From Thermoflavimicrobium daqui (GTDB lineage: Bacteria; Bacillota; Bacilli; Thermoactinomycetales; Thermoactinomycetaceae), in assembly GCF_003313465.1 (NCBI RefSeq), contig NZ_KZ845666.1, positions 124,001 to 188,000 of the forward strand: a stretch of DNA of 64,000 bases, written 5' to 3'. A model generated the notes under the pieces. It worked only from the letters and a program-made list of their open reading frames with translations, ran no database searches and was not told the origin of the DNA. The first letter of the stretch is position 1. Each line of letters begins with the position of its first letter. The translations under genes and the position numbers were made by a program. Shown here piece after piece: positions 35,021 through 44,752 of this stretch.

Positions 35021-36184
35021 CTAAAAAACGGTCTGTTTTTCCCGTAAACCATTAATAAGGACTTGAATCACTTCAGGACGTGAGAATTCAGGCGGTGGCA
35101 TTTCTCCTGCATAAAGCATTTTCCGTACTTTAGTGCCTGATAAAATGACATGATTCTCTGAAGGATGTGGACATGTTTTATATGAAGCCATTCCTGCACA
35201 CTTCTTACAATAAAAGCTATGCTCGAAAAATAGAGGAGTAATTCCTAATTCTTCTGCTGTAAACTGATCAAAAATCTTCTGAGCATCATAGGTTCCGTAA
35301 TAATCGCCTACACCAGCATGATCTCTCCCTACGATAAAGTGGGTACAACCATAATTTTTCCGTGCAAGTGCGTGAAATATAGCTTCCCTAGGTCCTGCAT
35401 AACGCATTGCTGCTGGGAAAACTCCTAGAAATACACGTTCTGTAGGATAATATTCTCTCAATATAACTTCATAACTTTTAAGTCTTACATCTGCTGGTAT
35501 ATCATCAGCTTTAGTCGCACCTACGAGCGGATGCAAAAATAGACCATCAACCGTTTCTAAAGCTGATTTTTGAATATACTCATGTGCTCGATGAACAGGG
35601 TTACGAGTTTGAAAGCCAACAACCTTATTCCAGCCTCTTTCGGCAAATATTTTGCGTGTTACCACTGGATCATAGTAATGCTTCGCAAACACACCAAAAT
35701 TCGGGCGATTTAAGAGCCAAACTGCTCCACCTACATATAATGAACTTTGACCATCCAGACGAGCTACGCCTGGATGGTTTTTGTCATCAGTTCCAAATAC
35801 CTTTTTAGCTTCTTCGCCAAGATCGACATCATACACACTTTCGACTTGAACCACTGCGAGGATAAGACCTTGAGAATCCTTCAAGGTCAGATATTCTGCA
35901 TGGCGAATGATTTCTTCCTGCTCTTCTGGAACAGGTAAGGTAATAGGAATACTCCAAACTGTACCATCTTTTAGTCGCATATAGTCACGAACCGAACGAT
36001 AATCTTGCTCGTTCATAAAACCTGTTAATGGAGAAAAAATTCCGGTCGCTATGCAAACTAAATCAGCGCAAGTTACATCAGAAACAGTAATAGAAGGAAA
36101 ATCGGATACTTTCTCCAGCCACTTTTCTCTTTGTTCTCCATCAAGTACACGATGCACCAATGTACCTCCATGTGGTGTAACCAT
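35021..36184 (-). CDS. sat: Sulfate adenylyltransferase (ATP sulfurylase)
   Basis: A 387-residue cytoplasmic enzyme making adenosine phosphosulfate (APS) from sulfate and ATP. The active-site motif RNPVHRAHE (about 193-201, the HxxH of this family), [17 protein letters not shown] and the Cys-rich zinc-like segment [15 protein letters not shown] are all present. It is of the homo-oligomeric dissimilatory/Bacillus type without a fused APS kinase. Last gene of the sulfate operon, 25 bases after cysH. AAGGGAG precedes the ATG. Confidence 0.96.
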   Translation of the reverse strand: MVTPHGGTLVHRVLDGEQREKWLEKVSDFPSITVSDVTCADLVCIATGIFSPLTGFMNEQDYRSVRDYMRLKDGTVWSIPITLPVPEEQEEIIRHAEYLTLKDSQGLILAVVQVESVYDVDLGEEAKKVFGTDDKNHPGVARLDGQSSLYVGGAVWLLNRPNFGVFAKHYYDPVVTRKIFAERGWNKVVGFQTRNPVHRAHEYIQKSALETVDGLFLHPLVGATKADDIPADVRLKSYEVILREYYPTERVFLGVFPAAMRYAGPREAIFHALARKNYGCTHFIVGRDHAGVGDYYGTYDAQKIFDQFTAEELGITPLFFEHSFYCKKCAGMASYKTCPHPSENHVILSGTKVRKMLYAGEMPPPEFSRPEVIQVLINGLREKQTVF

Positions 36185-36209
36185 GTAAAAACTCCCTTTC
36201 TTTTTCTAT

Positions 36210-36938
36210 CTATTTCGATTCCAGCGGTGTATTATGCAGTCCACACTCTATCTTTTGTGTTCCAGCCCACCGACCAGCCCGTGGATCTTCGCCTGGACGA
36301 ACAGGACGTGTACAGGGGAAACAACCAATACTTGGATAATTCTGGTCATGCAGAGGGTTATAAGGAATTTGATGTTCGTAGATATAATTCCAAACCTGCT
36401 TTGTATCCCAAAAGGCAAGTGGATTGATCTTCACTAAGCCAAAAGTCTGATCATACTCGATCACCTCTGTATTGGCACGGGTCGGAGATTGCTCGCGGCG
36501 AATTCCAGTAATCCATCCTTCAAATCCTTGTAAATAGTTTCGAAGCGGCTCTACCTTTCTAATTCGACAGCAGATATCAGGACTTTTCTCCCACAGTTTC
36601 TCTCCATGTTCTGTTGCTTGTTGTTTAAGAGAGAGCACTGGTGATACACGAGTAAATTCCTTTTGAAAATATTCGTGTAAACGATCACGAATTTCGTAGG
36701 TTTCAGAAAAATGGAGATCCGTATCTAAATAAAAAATATCGACATCAGGATCTACTTTCAGTAACATATCAACCAATGCTACATCTTCGTAACCAAAGCT
36801 ACAAGCAAGTGTAAAAGCTGAAGCACCTAAACGATCGATTCCCCACCGAATAATCTCAGTAGGATGTTCATCTTTGAAGTCTATAGCTGCTTGTTGTAAA
36901 TCCTCTATGAGTAAATCGTTCTTTAGATTTTGTCCCAT
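36210..36938 (-). CDS. cysH: APS/PAPS reductase
   Basis: A 242-residue thioredoxin-dependent reductase giving sulfite from APS. It has ACSFGYEDVALVDML, the tandem CC (DICCRIRKVEP, about 120) and the CxxC of GCFPCTRPV (about 203-206), which together bind a 4Fe-4S cluster, plus the C-terminal catalytic Cys in ECGLH. The CC...CxxC set marks the APS-using type, consistent with no APS kinase gene in this operon. GGGAGGAG gives the start. Eighteen bases after the DUF3906 gene. Confidence 0.95.
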   Translation of the reverse strand: MGQNLKNDLLIEDLQQAAIDFKDEHPTEIIRWGIDRLGASAFTLACSFGYEDVALVDMLLKVDPDVDIFYLDTDLHFSETYEIRDRLHEYFQKEFTRVSPVLSLKQQATEHGEKLWEKSPDICCRIRKVEPLRNYLQGFEGWITGIRREQSPTRANTEVIEYDQTFGLVKINPLAFWDTKQVWNYIYEHQIPYNPLHDQNYPSIGCFPCTRPVRPGEDPRAGRWAGTQKIECGLHNTPLESK

Positions 36939-36955
36939 AAAATCTCCTCCCTTTT

Positions 36956-37177
36956 TTATACAGTTGGATCAATCACATAGCCTGCGCCTGACCGAATACG
37001 TTTCTTCTCCAATAGCAACCATTCTTTCACCTTTGGACTTACCAGCATATATCGTTCTAACTCTTTTTCAGCTGTATCAAATGCTTTTTCATCTGAGGAA
37101 GCTACTACAACAAGATGAAATGTTTTTTCTTCCCCTTCTACCTGTATGCGATAGAGATATAACTCTTGCTGGCTCAT
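36956..37177 (-). CDS. DUF3906 family small protein
   Basis: A 73-residue soluble protein with the pattern YLYRIQVEGEE, VVASSDEKAFDTAEKELERYM, LEKKRIRSGAGYVID that I know as DUF3906, a conserved Bacillales protein of unknown role. Its ATG overlaps the stop of the sulfite reductase gene by four bases, so it is translationally coupled to it. Its constant presence among sulfate genes suggests a helper for sulfite reductase or APS reductase; that is inference. Confidence 0.82.
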   Translation of the reverse strand: MSQQELYLYRIQVEGEEKTFHLVVVASSDEKAFDTAEKELERYMLVSPKVKEWLLLEKKRIRSGAGYVIDPTV

Positions 37178-38805
37178 CCAGAAACCTCCTGATTTAATAG
37201 ATAATCTAAGCGCTCTTGGAAAGGCTCTACCCCCACACGTTCCATAAACTGAGTAAATGTCTCATTGGACTGCTTTTGTTCCTTAAAAAGTAAAACCAAT
37301 CCTTTTAACACATGAGGCACATCATCTGACTTTACACGTCCTTTTAGTTGTGTATTAAATTGACCATCACCATGTAAATGTCCACCGATCGAGATGGTAT
37401 AAGCTTCAACCATCCCCTCTTTTGTACGCATCTTTCCACCCAATAGTCCAATATCCGCAATTTGCTGTTGTCCACAAGAGTTTGGGCAACCGTTCACATG
37501 TAAACGGATGGGCTGGTCGATTTCAATTTCTTGATCCAAAAATTCAGCAGTACGTCGCATTAGTTCTTTGGTTTCTGTAAGTGCTAAGTTACAAAATTCA
37601 ATACCCGTACATGAAACAGCATAGCCTGTAAAAGGCTTTGGTTGAGGAGTTAAACGTTGTAATAATGGTTCTTTCAGTAGTTCATCCAATTGATCCTTAG
37701 GAACATCAGGGATAATGATATTTTGTGTATTGACTGTTCGTAAGCTTCCGGACCCATATTGATCAGCAAGATCAGCAAGTTGGAAAAACTCTTCTGCTGA
37801 TGTTCGACCGACTGGAATGTTTAATCCGACATAATAATAACCATCTTGTTTTTGACGGTGTACACCATTAAAATAACCCGCATTCCAACCTACTGTTTTA
37901 TCCATTCCACGTGTTGGATAGGGACCGATAATTTCTGTTAGCACTTCGAGAAATTTATCAACTCCCCAGTCCGCTACTAAAAACTTCAGCCGTGCCTTAT
38001 GTCGTTTTTCTCGATAACCATGGTCGCGGAAAACTTCCGTAATTCCCTTTGCTACTTCAACTACTTGTTCGGGACGTACAAAAATATTAAGCTGTTTTGC
38101 CAAATGGGGACGATTTGATAAACCACCCCCTACCCAAACATGGAACCCAATTACTTCTTCTCCATCAATTTCTTTCACTGCAGGGGTAAAGGATAAATCG
38201 TTAATTTGAGCATTTCCTGGATTATATATGCTAGATGAGATCGAAATTTTGTACTTACGTGGGAGATTGGAAAATTCCCGATTTAATAGAAAAGCCTTTT
38301 CTAATTCTGCAACAATGGGTCGTGTATCAATAAGCTCATTGGGGTCAATTCCAGCTAAAGCATTACCTACGATGGTTCGCGGGCAGTCTCCACACGCTTC
38401 CCATGAATATAAGCCTACTTCACCTAATCGCTTAAATATGTCTGGAAAATTTTCAATTTGGAGCCAATGATATTGCACGGCTTGACGTGTGGTTACATCA
38501 ATCAGCCCTCTACCATAATCTTGGGATAGAGAAGCTAATACCCGTGCTTGCTGGCTCGTAAGTAATCCACTTGGGATACGTATACGTAACATAAAGTACC
38601 CATCTGACTTCGGTCTTTGTTGATAAACGCCAGCCCATTTAAATAAACTAAACTTCTCCTCTGGAATTGAAGAAAATCCCTCTTTTGCATAGATATGGAT
38701 GATATCGTTAATAATGTCTAATCCATCTTGTTCTAGTTTCAATCGTTCCACTTGATTTAATTGATCAGCTTGTTCAGCCCATGCCCATTGTTTAGCCAAT
38801 TTCAT
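37174..38805 (-). CDS. Ferredoxin-type sulfite (or nitrite) reductase
   Basis: A 543-residue siroheme and 4Fe-4S enzyme. Two nitrite/sulfite reductase ferredoxin half-domains (about 70-130 and 300-360) flank the cluster domains, with Cys ligands in CTGIEFCNLALTETK (about 398-404) and NGCPNSCGQQQ (about 441-445). By sequence type it belongs to the NirA/Sir ferredoxin-dependent group; its place among sat, cysH and a siroheme chelatase points to sulfite as substrate, giving sulfide for metY. There is no NADPH-flavoprotein partner, so a ferredoxin or flavodoxin encoded elsewhere must donate electrons. Confidence 0.92.
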   Translation of the reverse strand: MKLAKQWAWAEQADQLNQVERLKLEQDGLDIINDIIHIYAKEGFSSIPEEKFSLFKWAGVYQQRPKSDGYFMLRIRIPSGLLTSQQARVLASLSQDYGRGLIDVTTRQAVQYHWLQIENFPDIFKRLGEVGLYSWEACGDCPRTIVGNALAGIDPNELIDTRPIVAELEKAFLLNREFSNLPRKYKISISSSIYNPGNAQINDLSFTPAVKEIDGEEVIGFHVWVGGGLSNRPHLAKQLNIFVRPEQVVEVAKGITEVFRDHGYREKRHKARLKFLVADWGVDKFLEVLTEIIGPYPTRGMDKTVGWNAGYFNGVHRQKQDGYYYVGLNIPVGRTSAEEFFQLADLADQYGSGSLRTVNTQNIIIPDVPKDQLDELLKEPLLQRLTPQPKPFTGYAVSCTGIEFCNLALTETKELMRRTAEFLDQEIEIDQPIRLHVNGCPNSCGQQQIADIGLLGGKMRTKEGMVEAYTISIGGHLHGDGQFNTQLKGRVKSDDVPHVLKGLVLLFKEQKQSNETFTQFMERVGVEPFQERLDYLLNQEVSG

Positions 38806-38831
38806 CTACTCCTTTATAACAAAGTTCTAAA

Positions 38832-39626
38832 TTACTGATATAAAGCGTATTGCCAAAAATAAGGGTATTTCATTGGTTCTACCTGATTAGGTAGTTCCAT
38901 CTGATTCAACCGATTGGAGAATACATCAACTAATAGATCATCCGCACCGAGATAATGGCACATCTGTAGTGAAATAGACGGAACCTTCTTTTTTTGTATT
39001 TCCAGTTTCTCTTTCATTCGCCTCATGATCACCCCCGTGAATAATAAATATGGTAGAATAATGACTTCTTTCGCTCCTAAAGTAATACACCGCTCAATTC
39101 CTTCTTCAAAACTTGGATAAGTTACGCCGTAATAAGCTACTTCCACCCACTGCACTGCGCTTTTTTCCCAAAACATCCGAGCTATTTTATATAATTCACT
39201 ATTAGCATCCAAGTCACTAGATCCTCGACCTACAATCAAAACTGCCGTTTGCTTACTAGGATACGGTTGTACCAAATACAGCTGATTCATCAGTATTGGT
39301 AACATTCCTTTGTCCGAACCGATAGGCTGACCATAGTCAAATTGAATATGGGGGTATTTTTGGTGTGCTTTTGCTATCGCTTGCGGTATATCTACTTTGG
39401 CATGACCTGCTGCGAAAAGCATGATCGGAAGCAGTCTGATTCGCTTAGCTCCTCGTCTAACACAACGATCGATACCCTGTGGAATATTTGGTGATACCCA
39501 TTCTAAAAAACAAGTTTCGATGATGGGTGCATCCAGTTGCAGAGCTACTTTCTTAGTAAAAAGTAATAATTCCTTATTAGCTTTAGATACTCTGCTACCA
39601 TGTCCTATAAAAAGTACAGCTTCCAC
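38832..39626 (-). CDS. sirB: Sirohydrochlorin ferrochelatase (CbiX/SirB type)
   Basis: A 264-residue enzyme that inserts iron into sirohydrochlorin to make siroheme for the sulfite reductase next to it. Two class II chelatase halves are seen: FIGHGSRVSKANKEL near the start with metal-binding His, then LLPIMLFAAGHAKVDIP, and in the second half LIVGRGSSDLDANSE and ILPYLLFTGVIMRRM. GTG at 39626 has AGGAGGGGG at the right distance; the ATG at 39656 would place that site inside the gene, so I prefer GTG. Longer than the minimal CbiX because both halves are kept. Confidence 0.9.
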   Translation of the reverse strand: MEAVLFIGHGSRVSKANKELLLFTKKVALQLDAPIIETCFLEWVSPNIPQGIDRCVRRGAKRIRLLPIMLFAAGHAKVDIPQAIAKAHQKYPHIQFDYGQPIGSDKGMLPILMNQLYLVQPYPSKQTAVLIVGRGSSDLDANSELYKIARMFWEKSAVQWVEVAYYGVTYPSFEEGIERCITLGAKEVIILPYLLFTGVIMRRMKEKLEIQKKKVPSISLQMCHYLGADDLLVDVFSNRLNQMELPNQVEPMKYPYFWQYALYQ

Positions 39627-39744
39627 TTCACTCCCCCTCCTATACAAATCATCCATTCAATCATCTCTCTGCTCGACATCATCGGTCATATGGTGAAGTG
39701 CCTTCACTATGATCCTTTATTATGTAAATCGACATCATTCATCT

Positions 39745-40665
39745 CTATAAAGCGGATACACCTTTTCGAATTTTTGACTCTTTGACTTGTTTAATAATGC
39801 TATAACCCACAGCAACAGCCCACAATATGGTGAAAATAATATAAATTTCATTATGAATACTTGCTGGGATCAACTTAAAAGACTTAAATATATTTTTCAA
39901 ATTGGTAAAAATAATCAATCCGCCAACGAGGACACCTAAGATACGAGATGGGATCCACTTTACTAACCAAGCTGCAATCGGAGCAGCGATGATACCACCA
40001 ATCATTAACGCAATTACCCAATCCCAATGAATCTGCTCCCAACCAAGTGTAATTAGGAAGCCCAGAGTTGATGATACAGCGATCGCAAACTCACTTGTAT
40101 CTACCGTTCCCACGACTTTTCGTGCTTCTGCATTCTTTTTGGTAAGTAAAATCGGGGTTGTTAGCGGGCCCCAACCACCGCCTCCTGTGGAATCGACAAA
40201 TCCTGCCACCAAACCTAATGAAGAAAGAAAGCGGCCTTCTTTTTTGGATAAGGGCTTTTTTCTATTAGAAGTATCTACTTTCGGTTCCCTTGTTGCCTGC
40301 TTAACCAACAAAAAGCGAAAAAGCACATAAGCTCCAAGTAAAAGTAAAAAAGTCGAAATATAGGGCTTTACTACATCCCCTGGCAAATAGCTAACAAAAC
40401 ATGCACCTAAAAAAGCTCCTATCGATCCAGGAATAATTAAACGAAGTACTACACGTCTATCGACATTTCCAAATTTAATATGTGAAATTCCAGATGCAGC
40501 AGTTGTCACAACCTCTGCCAGATGCACGGAGGCTGATGCAGCCGCAGGTGCTACCCCAGCAATCAATAAAAGCGATGTAGAAGTAACTCCATAAGCCATA
40601 CCAAGTGCACCATCTACCAACTGTGCAGCAAACCCTACCAGTGCTAATACGATCAGACGCTGCAT
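39745..40665 (-). CDS. TauE/SafE-family sulfite or sulfonate transporter
   Basis: A 306-residue membrane protein with eight predicted helices in two repeats. The first repeat begins LIVLALVGFAAQLVDGALGMAYG and the second has GLVAGFVDSTGGGGWGPLTTP, both family hallmarks. A cytoplasmic basic loop (about 130-155) separates them. As first gene of the sulfate operon it may import a sulfur anion or export excess sulfite; no CysP or ABC sulfate importer gene is seen here, so import is quite possible. GGGAGGG precedes ATG 40665; the longer frame has no site. Confidence 0.88.
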   Translation of the reverse strand: MQRLIVLALVGFAAQLVDGALGMAYGVTSTSLLLIAGVAPAAASASVHLAEVVTTAASGISHIKFGNVDRRVVLRLIIPGSIGAFLGACFVSYLPGDVVKPYISTFLLLLGAYVLFRFLLVKQATREPKVDTSNRKKPLSKKEGRFLSSLGLVAGFVDSTGGGGWGPLTTPILLTKKNAEARKVVGTVDTSEFAIAVSSTLGFLITLGWEQIHWDWVIALMIGGIIAAPIAAWLVKWIPSRILGVLVGGLIIFTNLKNIFKSFKLIPASIHNEIYIIFTILWAVAVGYSIIKQVKESKIRKGVSAL

Positions 40666-40752
40666 GCTCAGCCCACCCTCCCAATACATATAATACCTAT
40701 TATTTTACTATGAATTAAATGCAAAAAAATAATTCGCTTATGATGAGTGCTT

Positions 40753-40781
40753 GTTATATAGGACTTTATTAAATATGACAA
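40753..40781 (-). promoter_or_regulatory. Promoter of the sulfate assimilation operon
   Basis: TTGTCA (40781-40776), 17-base spacer and TATAAC (40758-40753) on the minus strand, about 90 bases before the transporter gene. CCTAATAGGAATT lies over the -35 and could be a regulator (CymR-like) site, but this is only a possibility. Confidence 0.6.
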
Positions 40782-40892
40782 TTCCTATTAGGTTACTTGA
40801 GTATTGTTATGGGAATTTTACTATATTTGAATAAAATGTGTCAACACTAAAAGGTGATCTCTCTACTTAATTGAACACCCTCATAAAAAAAA

Positions 40893-40914
40893 CCGCCTCT
40901 TTATAAAGAGACGG
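40893..40914 (-). terminator. Terminator of the acetyltransferase gene
   Basis: CCGTCTCTTTA and TAAAGAGGCGG form a tight hairpin followed by TTTTTTTTATG on the minus strand, starting right at the stop codon. Confidence 0.9.
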
Positions 40915-41451
40915 CTATGAACTATGTTTTTTTAATTTCCACTCCCATGCTAATAAACCAAACTGAATGATGTCTTCATACTTCTCAAACCGATAATGAT
41001 AGTCCCTTAACAGACCTTCTTGCAAAAATCCTACTTTTTCTAGTACACGCAATGAACCTGTATTTCGAGATAATGCTTGTGCTTCAATTCGATGTAACTT
41101 TAAATCCTCAAATCCAAAACGAAGAATTTCATGAGCTGCTTCAGTTGCATATCTATTACCCCAAAAAGGCTTTCCGATCCAGTAACCTAACTCGGCAATT
41201 CCATGATTTCGTATCGTTAAACTAATACTTCCGATTAAATGTTCGTCAGCTTGGGATACCATGGCAAATGTATAGTTATCACTCTCTTCTAATGATTGAA
41301 TCCATCTCTCTGCTTCCCCATCTGGATAGGGATAAGGAATCCTCGCTGTAGTATTAGCTACGTCCCATATCCCCGCTAATTGTTTTACTTCTGGAGCATC
41401 TTCGAGCCTAAAAGGACGTAATTTCATTCTTGGAGTTAATAAGACTGTCAT
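40915..41451 (-). CDS. GNAT N-acetyltransferase, RimJ/RimL type
   Basis: A 178-residue acetyl-CoA-dependent enzyme. It has the RimJ/RimL/YdaF pattern: TPRMKLRPFRLEDAPEV at the start, GYWIGKPFWGNRYATEAAHEI (acetyl-CoA loop), HRIEAQALSRNTGSLRVLEKVGFLQEG and a closing LRDYHYRFEKYEDIIQFGLL. Such proteins acetylate the N-termini of ribosomal proteins or small substrates and protect against toxic amines. Monocistronic: a promoter must lie in the 350-base gap upstream. Confidence 0.9.
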   Translation of the reverse strand: MTVLLTPRMKLRPFRLEDAPEVKQLAGIWDVANTTARIPYPYPDGEAERWIQSLEESDNYTFAMVSQADEHLIGSISLTIRNHGIAELGYWIGKPFWGNRYATEAAHEILRFGFEDLKLHRIEAQALSRNTGSLRVLEKVGFLQEGLLRDYHYRFEKYEDIIQFGLLAWEWKLKKHSS

Positions 41452-41802
41452 CAGCTCACCTCTTCATAATAGAACCTCATTTACCAATTATTGAAAATGG
41501 ATATATTATTTTAACATATTTTCCTGACAAAGTCCCTTTGTTTAACCATAAAAAGGTACTTATTGTTCTTCATGCTTGACGTTTTCGAAAAGTAAAATAT
41601 AAGAAGCCCACCCTTTACACAAAATTTCCCCAAAGATTTTCTTAGGGGGAAATTGTTAAATCTATTTCATTTTCCATTTACCTCTTTTCATGATAACATC
41701 TAGCTAGGATATCTTAATTTTAGGTTGTTTTCGAAGGTAGTACATGATTTTTTTCTCCATAGATAGAGCAACCTCTTATTTCATATTGGAGTGAATCAAC
41801 TT
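41452..41802. other. Intergenic region between divergent genes
   Basis: Holds an inverted repeat at 41623-41654 (AATTTCCCC / GGGGAAATT, 14-base loop) but no credible frame. Promoters for both flanking genes must lie here. Confidence 0.45.
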
Positions 41803-41985
41803 ATGCACCGTGAACATGTTCGTATGGAAATCCAACGTTGTTCATATGATGATCTCATAAAATGGCGTAAGCATGCCGTCTTTTGTTTAAAACAATTTCA
41901 GGAAGAGCAGAATCAATTTGAAATAGAAGAATGTGAGTTTATAATTCGGTTAATTGATCAGCAACTGCAGCACATGAATAGCTAG
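41803..41985 (+). CDS. Small helical protein of unknown function
   Basis: A 60-residue soluble protein (MHREHVRMEIQRCSYDD...). It looks fully alpha-helical with many Glu/Gln/His and an internal Cys pair about 20 residues apart (C13, C28) plus a third at 44. GGAG lies 12 bases before ATG 41803. No family recognised. It is followed 82 bases on by a membrane-protein gene on the same strand. Confidence 0.6.
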   Translation: MHREHVRMEIQRCSYDDLIKWRKHAVFCLKQFQEEQNQFEIEECEFIIRLIDQQLQHMNS

Positions 41986-42067
41986 GCAACTATCGTAGTT
42001 AAGGTTAAATATAGTGGTAAAAAATCGAAACTGATCTGGTTTAAAAAATTCCAAGAGGTGCAATTTC

Positions 42068-42553
42068 ATGAAGTTAAAACTTTTGATACCTCAATTACTC
42101 TTTTTAGTTTTATTCCCATTAACCTTCTTGCTATTTATTCTTGTAAATATATATATCATTAAATATCACTCCATAATTGAATGGGTTCTCTTATTCGTCT
42201 TTTACTTTATTAGTGGAGTTTTCTATATTAGCTATTACACTTATCAAGTCAAAAAGCTCCATCCAAGTAATCCAAAGCGACAGTTCCGCCAAATACATAT
42301 CAATGGAAGTTTATATTATCTACCCTTCTTCATTTCTTTAGCATTATGGATCTTCAATCAATTGAATTTGCCAATACCGATAAGCTGGCTGCACCGTAAT
42401 GATGAATGGATACTGAATGCTACACTCCTATTTGGATTGTTATCCCTAACACATGCCATCTGTTTACCACTTGCTGTGAAATATAACAGACAGGAATCAG
42501 AATACCTAAGGAATTCACAAACCGATTACTATTATCAACGTAGAGAACTCTAA
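42068..42553 (+). CDS. Membrane protein of unknown function, four helices
   Basis: A 161-residue protein with four hydrophobic helices (about 6-30, 35-57, 85-103, 122-142) and short charged loops; the third loop holds HRNDEWILNATLL. CAAGAGGTG precedes the ATG. No motif or family recognised. It could be co-transcribed with the preceding small gene. Confidence 0.65.
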   Translation: MKLKLLIPQLLFLVLFPLTFLLFILVNIYIIKYHSIIEWVLLFVFYFISGVFYISYYTYQVKKLHPSNPKRQFRQIHINGSLYYLPFFISLALWIFNQLNLPIPISWLHRNDEWILNATLLFGLLSLTHAICLPLAVKYNRQESEYLRNSQTDYYYQRREL

Positions 42554-42779
42554 GCTAATCGAAATGGCAAAGAGTCTCTTACCTTGACTGATTCTGTACT
42601 TTACTCTTTGATTCAAAGAAACGTTTAACAGGTATAGCCTGCTTTTATACTTGCATATCACGTGTATACTACTTAGAGACTTCTAAAAACAATATATTAA
42701 ATAAGATCTCTCCTTTATTTTGAAAGTAGTCATGTACGAGTGTGATTTCTTACCTTTTCGTACAATACAAGTAAATTTA

Positions 42780-42811
42780 AAACCACCACTCTTTATGAAG
42801 AACGGTGGTTT
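42780..42811. terminator. Bidirectional terminator
   Basis: AAACCACC and GGTGGTTT with a partly paired loop (CTTTATGAAG), T-rich beyond. Between the four-helix protein and the convergent DUF4931 gene. Confidence 0.78.
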
Positions 42812-42861
42812 CTCTTGTAGACAAAGTCTTTTTTGTAAAGGTGGGGTTTTTATCTGCTAAC

Positions 42862-43620
42862 CTATTTAAAATACAAAGAGCGTATCTTCTCCCTAGTTAA
42901 CTCTAGTTGGTTAGGTACTTGTGGAATGCTATACCCAACATAGAAAGGCGATACAGGAAAACGCGGAACGATCTTCACCATAATCTGATCATCCACTAAA
43001 TAAAAAAATAAATTATAACTCGTCAAGTCTTTATGAAAGTCGTGAAGTAAAAACCTAACCATGATTTGAATGTAATCTGCCATTCGATTTATGTTTTTTC
43101 GATTAGGCAAAATAATATTAAATTCGTAAAATCCTATTTTCGGTTTGGTCGAAATATTTAATGTAACTCCCTGTTTCTGATCAATGACGATTCCTTCAAA
43201 ATACTCCTTTTTTACCGATTTGCTATAATCATAGTTTTCTAGACCGACTATTTGCATATGTGCATGATGTATACTTCCACCTGATAAAGGACCATGATTT
43301 TTATAAAATAAAACTGATGCATACTTTCGACTCTGCTCCATCTCCAACCAATAATCGACTCCAAACTGAAATAAATCATACAAATGCCCTTTAGGATATT
43401 GAGATAATTCTTCATCACAATTGTCTGTTTCGATCAATACTGTTTGAAATGTTTTCTCCAATGTGGGATATTTATTTTTCACTAAGAGAATCGAGCCTTT
43501 TCTTGCCAGAATCGCTTCTTCATCACAATAGTTACAGAAGGGGCAAATAGTTTGTCTATTTTTAATACTATTGGGCTTTCCTTTTGCTAATTGGGCATTA
43601 AAAATCAAATGTGAATCCAT
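42862..43620 (-). CDS. DUF4931, galactose-1-phosphate uridylyltransferase-like (HIT superfamily)
   Basis: A 252-residue protein. The HIT-like motif GGSIHHAHMQIVG near 138-150 matches the GalT H-x-H-x-x active region, and CPFCNYC near 27 resembles a zinc site of GalT-type transferases. A C-terminal SPFYVGYSIPQVP segment is also typical. The family occurs in Bacilli next to varied genes and its substrate is not known, although nucleotidyl transfer or hydrolysis is expected. Downstream of a 250-base gap; own transcript. Confidence 0.82.
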   Translation of the reverse strand: MDSHLIFNAQLAKGKPNSIKNRQTICPFCNYCDEEAILARKGSILLVKNKYPTLEKTFQTVLIETDNCDEELSQYPKGHLYDLFQFGVDYWLEMEQSRKYASVLFYKNHGPLSGGSIHHAHMQIVGLENYDYSKSVKKEYFEGIVIDQKQGVTLNISTKPKIGFYEFNIILPNRKNINRMADYIQIMVRFLLHDFHKDLTSYNLFFYLVDDQIMVKIVPRFPVSPFYVGYSIPQVPNQLELTREKIRSLYFK

Positions 43621-43870
43621 TCATTATCACCAACCAAATTGTTTCCTTAAGTATATAAATATTTCATTTAAGTTATTTCACTTTTATCTACGAGTAAGCT
43701 GACAAACTCATTGTATCAAACTCACAAAAAAAGAAACTAGACGATATCATCATTCTTAAATTAATCATACTCAAAATAAGAAAAAAGCCGACTTTTACCA
43801 TAATAAAGGAAAAAACCGGTTTTTTTCTTATTTCGAGGTTTATTCGCATTAAATGGTCGATTTTATGCTT

Positions 43871-44752
43871 TTAATGGATATCTTTCTTCTTGAACCTTCC
43901 GCCTCTCACATCATGAATATTTCCGATCGCTAAGAAGGCTTGTGGATCAATTTCTTCTACAATCGATTTTAATTTCGCTTCTTCGATTCGAGTAACCACA
44001 CAAAAAATCACCTGTTTTCCTTCGCCCGAATAGGCTCCCTCTCCATTTAAATAAGTAACCCCACGGCCTAAACGATTTAAAATACATGCTCCTAATTTTT
44101 TAGACTCTTCACTAATAATCCAAACCGACTTTGTCTCATTAAAACCTTCTATGGTGATATCAATCATTTTAAAGGCAATGAAATAAGCCATCAAAGAATA
44201 CATCGCCCGATCCCAACCAAAAACAAAGCCAGCACTTCCCAAGATAAACAAATTAAAAAACATCACGACTTGCCCAACGGAGAAAGGAAGCTTCTTGGTA
44301 AACAAGATCGCTAGAATCTCTGTTCCATCCAAAGAGCCACCATAACGAATAACCATTCCTACGCCAATTCCTAAAATAATTCCACCAAAAACAGATGCTA
44401 GCAGAGGATCTTTGGTTAACGGTGATATTGGATGAAGTAAGTTTGTACCGATAGACATCACTAAAACACCAAATAAAGTGGATAAGGCAAAAGTTTTTCC
44501 GATCTGTTTATATCCTAAATAGAAAAATGGAATATTTAATACAAATAATAGGATTCCAAGGTTTATCTTTGTTAGATGGGACAATATAATGGAAATTCCA
44601 ACAATTCCCCCATCAATTACTTGATTAGGAATAAGAAAAATCTCGAGACCCACTGCGACTAAAACCGCTCCAAGTAAGATAAAAAAGCCTTGTTTAAATA
44701 ATCTTCCAATCGACATTTTCTTATGTTTGACCTGTGTTACAGTAGCCTCCAA
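43871..44752 (-). CDS. YitT-family membrane protein
   Basis: A 293-residue protein with five or six membrane helices (about 20-190, DUF161 region: GGIVGISIILSHLTKINLGILLFVLN, and RYGGSLDGTEILAI) and a C-terminal cytoplasmic DUF2179 domain (about 205-290, VWIISEESKKLG..., GEGAYSGEGKQVIFCVVTRIE). Members are widespread in Firmicutes; transport of an unknown solute with ligand sensing by DUF2179 is assumed. Nothing nearby refines this. A GGAGG site precedes the start. Confidence 0.92.
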   Translation of the reverse strand: MEATVTQVKHKKMSIGRLFKQGFFILLGAVLVAVGLEIFLIPNQVIDGGIVGISIILSHLTKINLGILLFVLNIPFFYLGYKQIGKTFALSTLFGVLVMSIGTNLLHPISPLTKDPLLASVFGGIILGIGVGMVIRYGGSLDGTEILAILFTKKLPFSVGQVVMFFNLFILGSAGFVFGWDRAMYSLMAYFIAFKMIDITIEGFNETKSVWIISEESKKLGACILNRLGRGVTYLNGEGAYSGEGKQVIFCVVTRIEEAKLKSIVEEIDPQAFLAIGNIHDVRGGRFKKKDIH

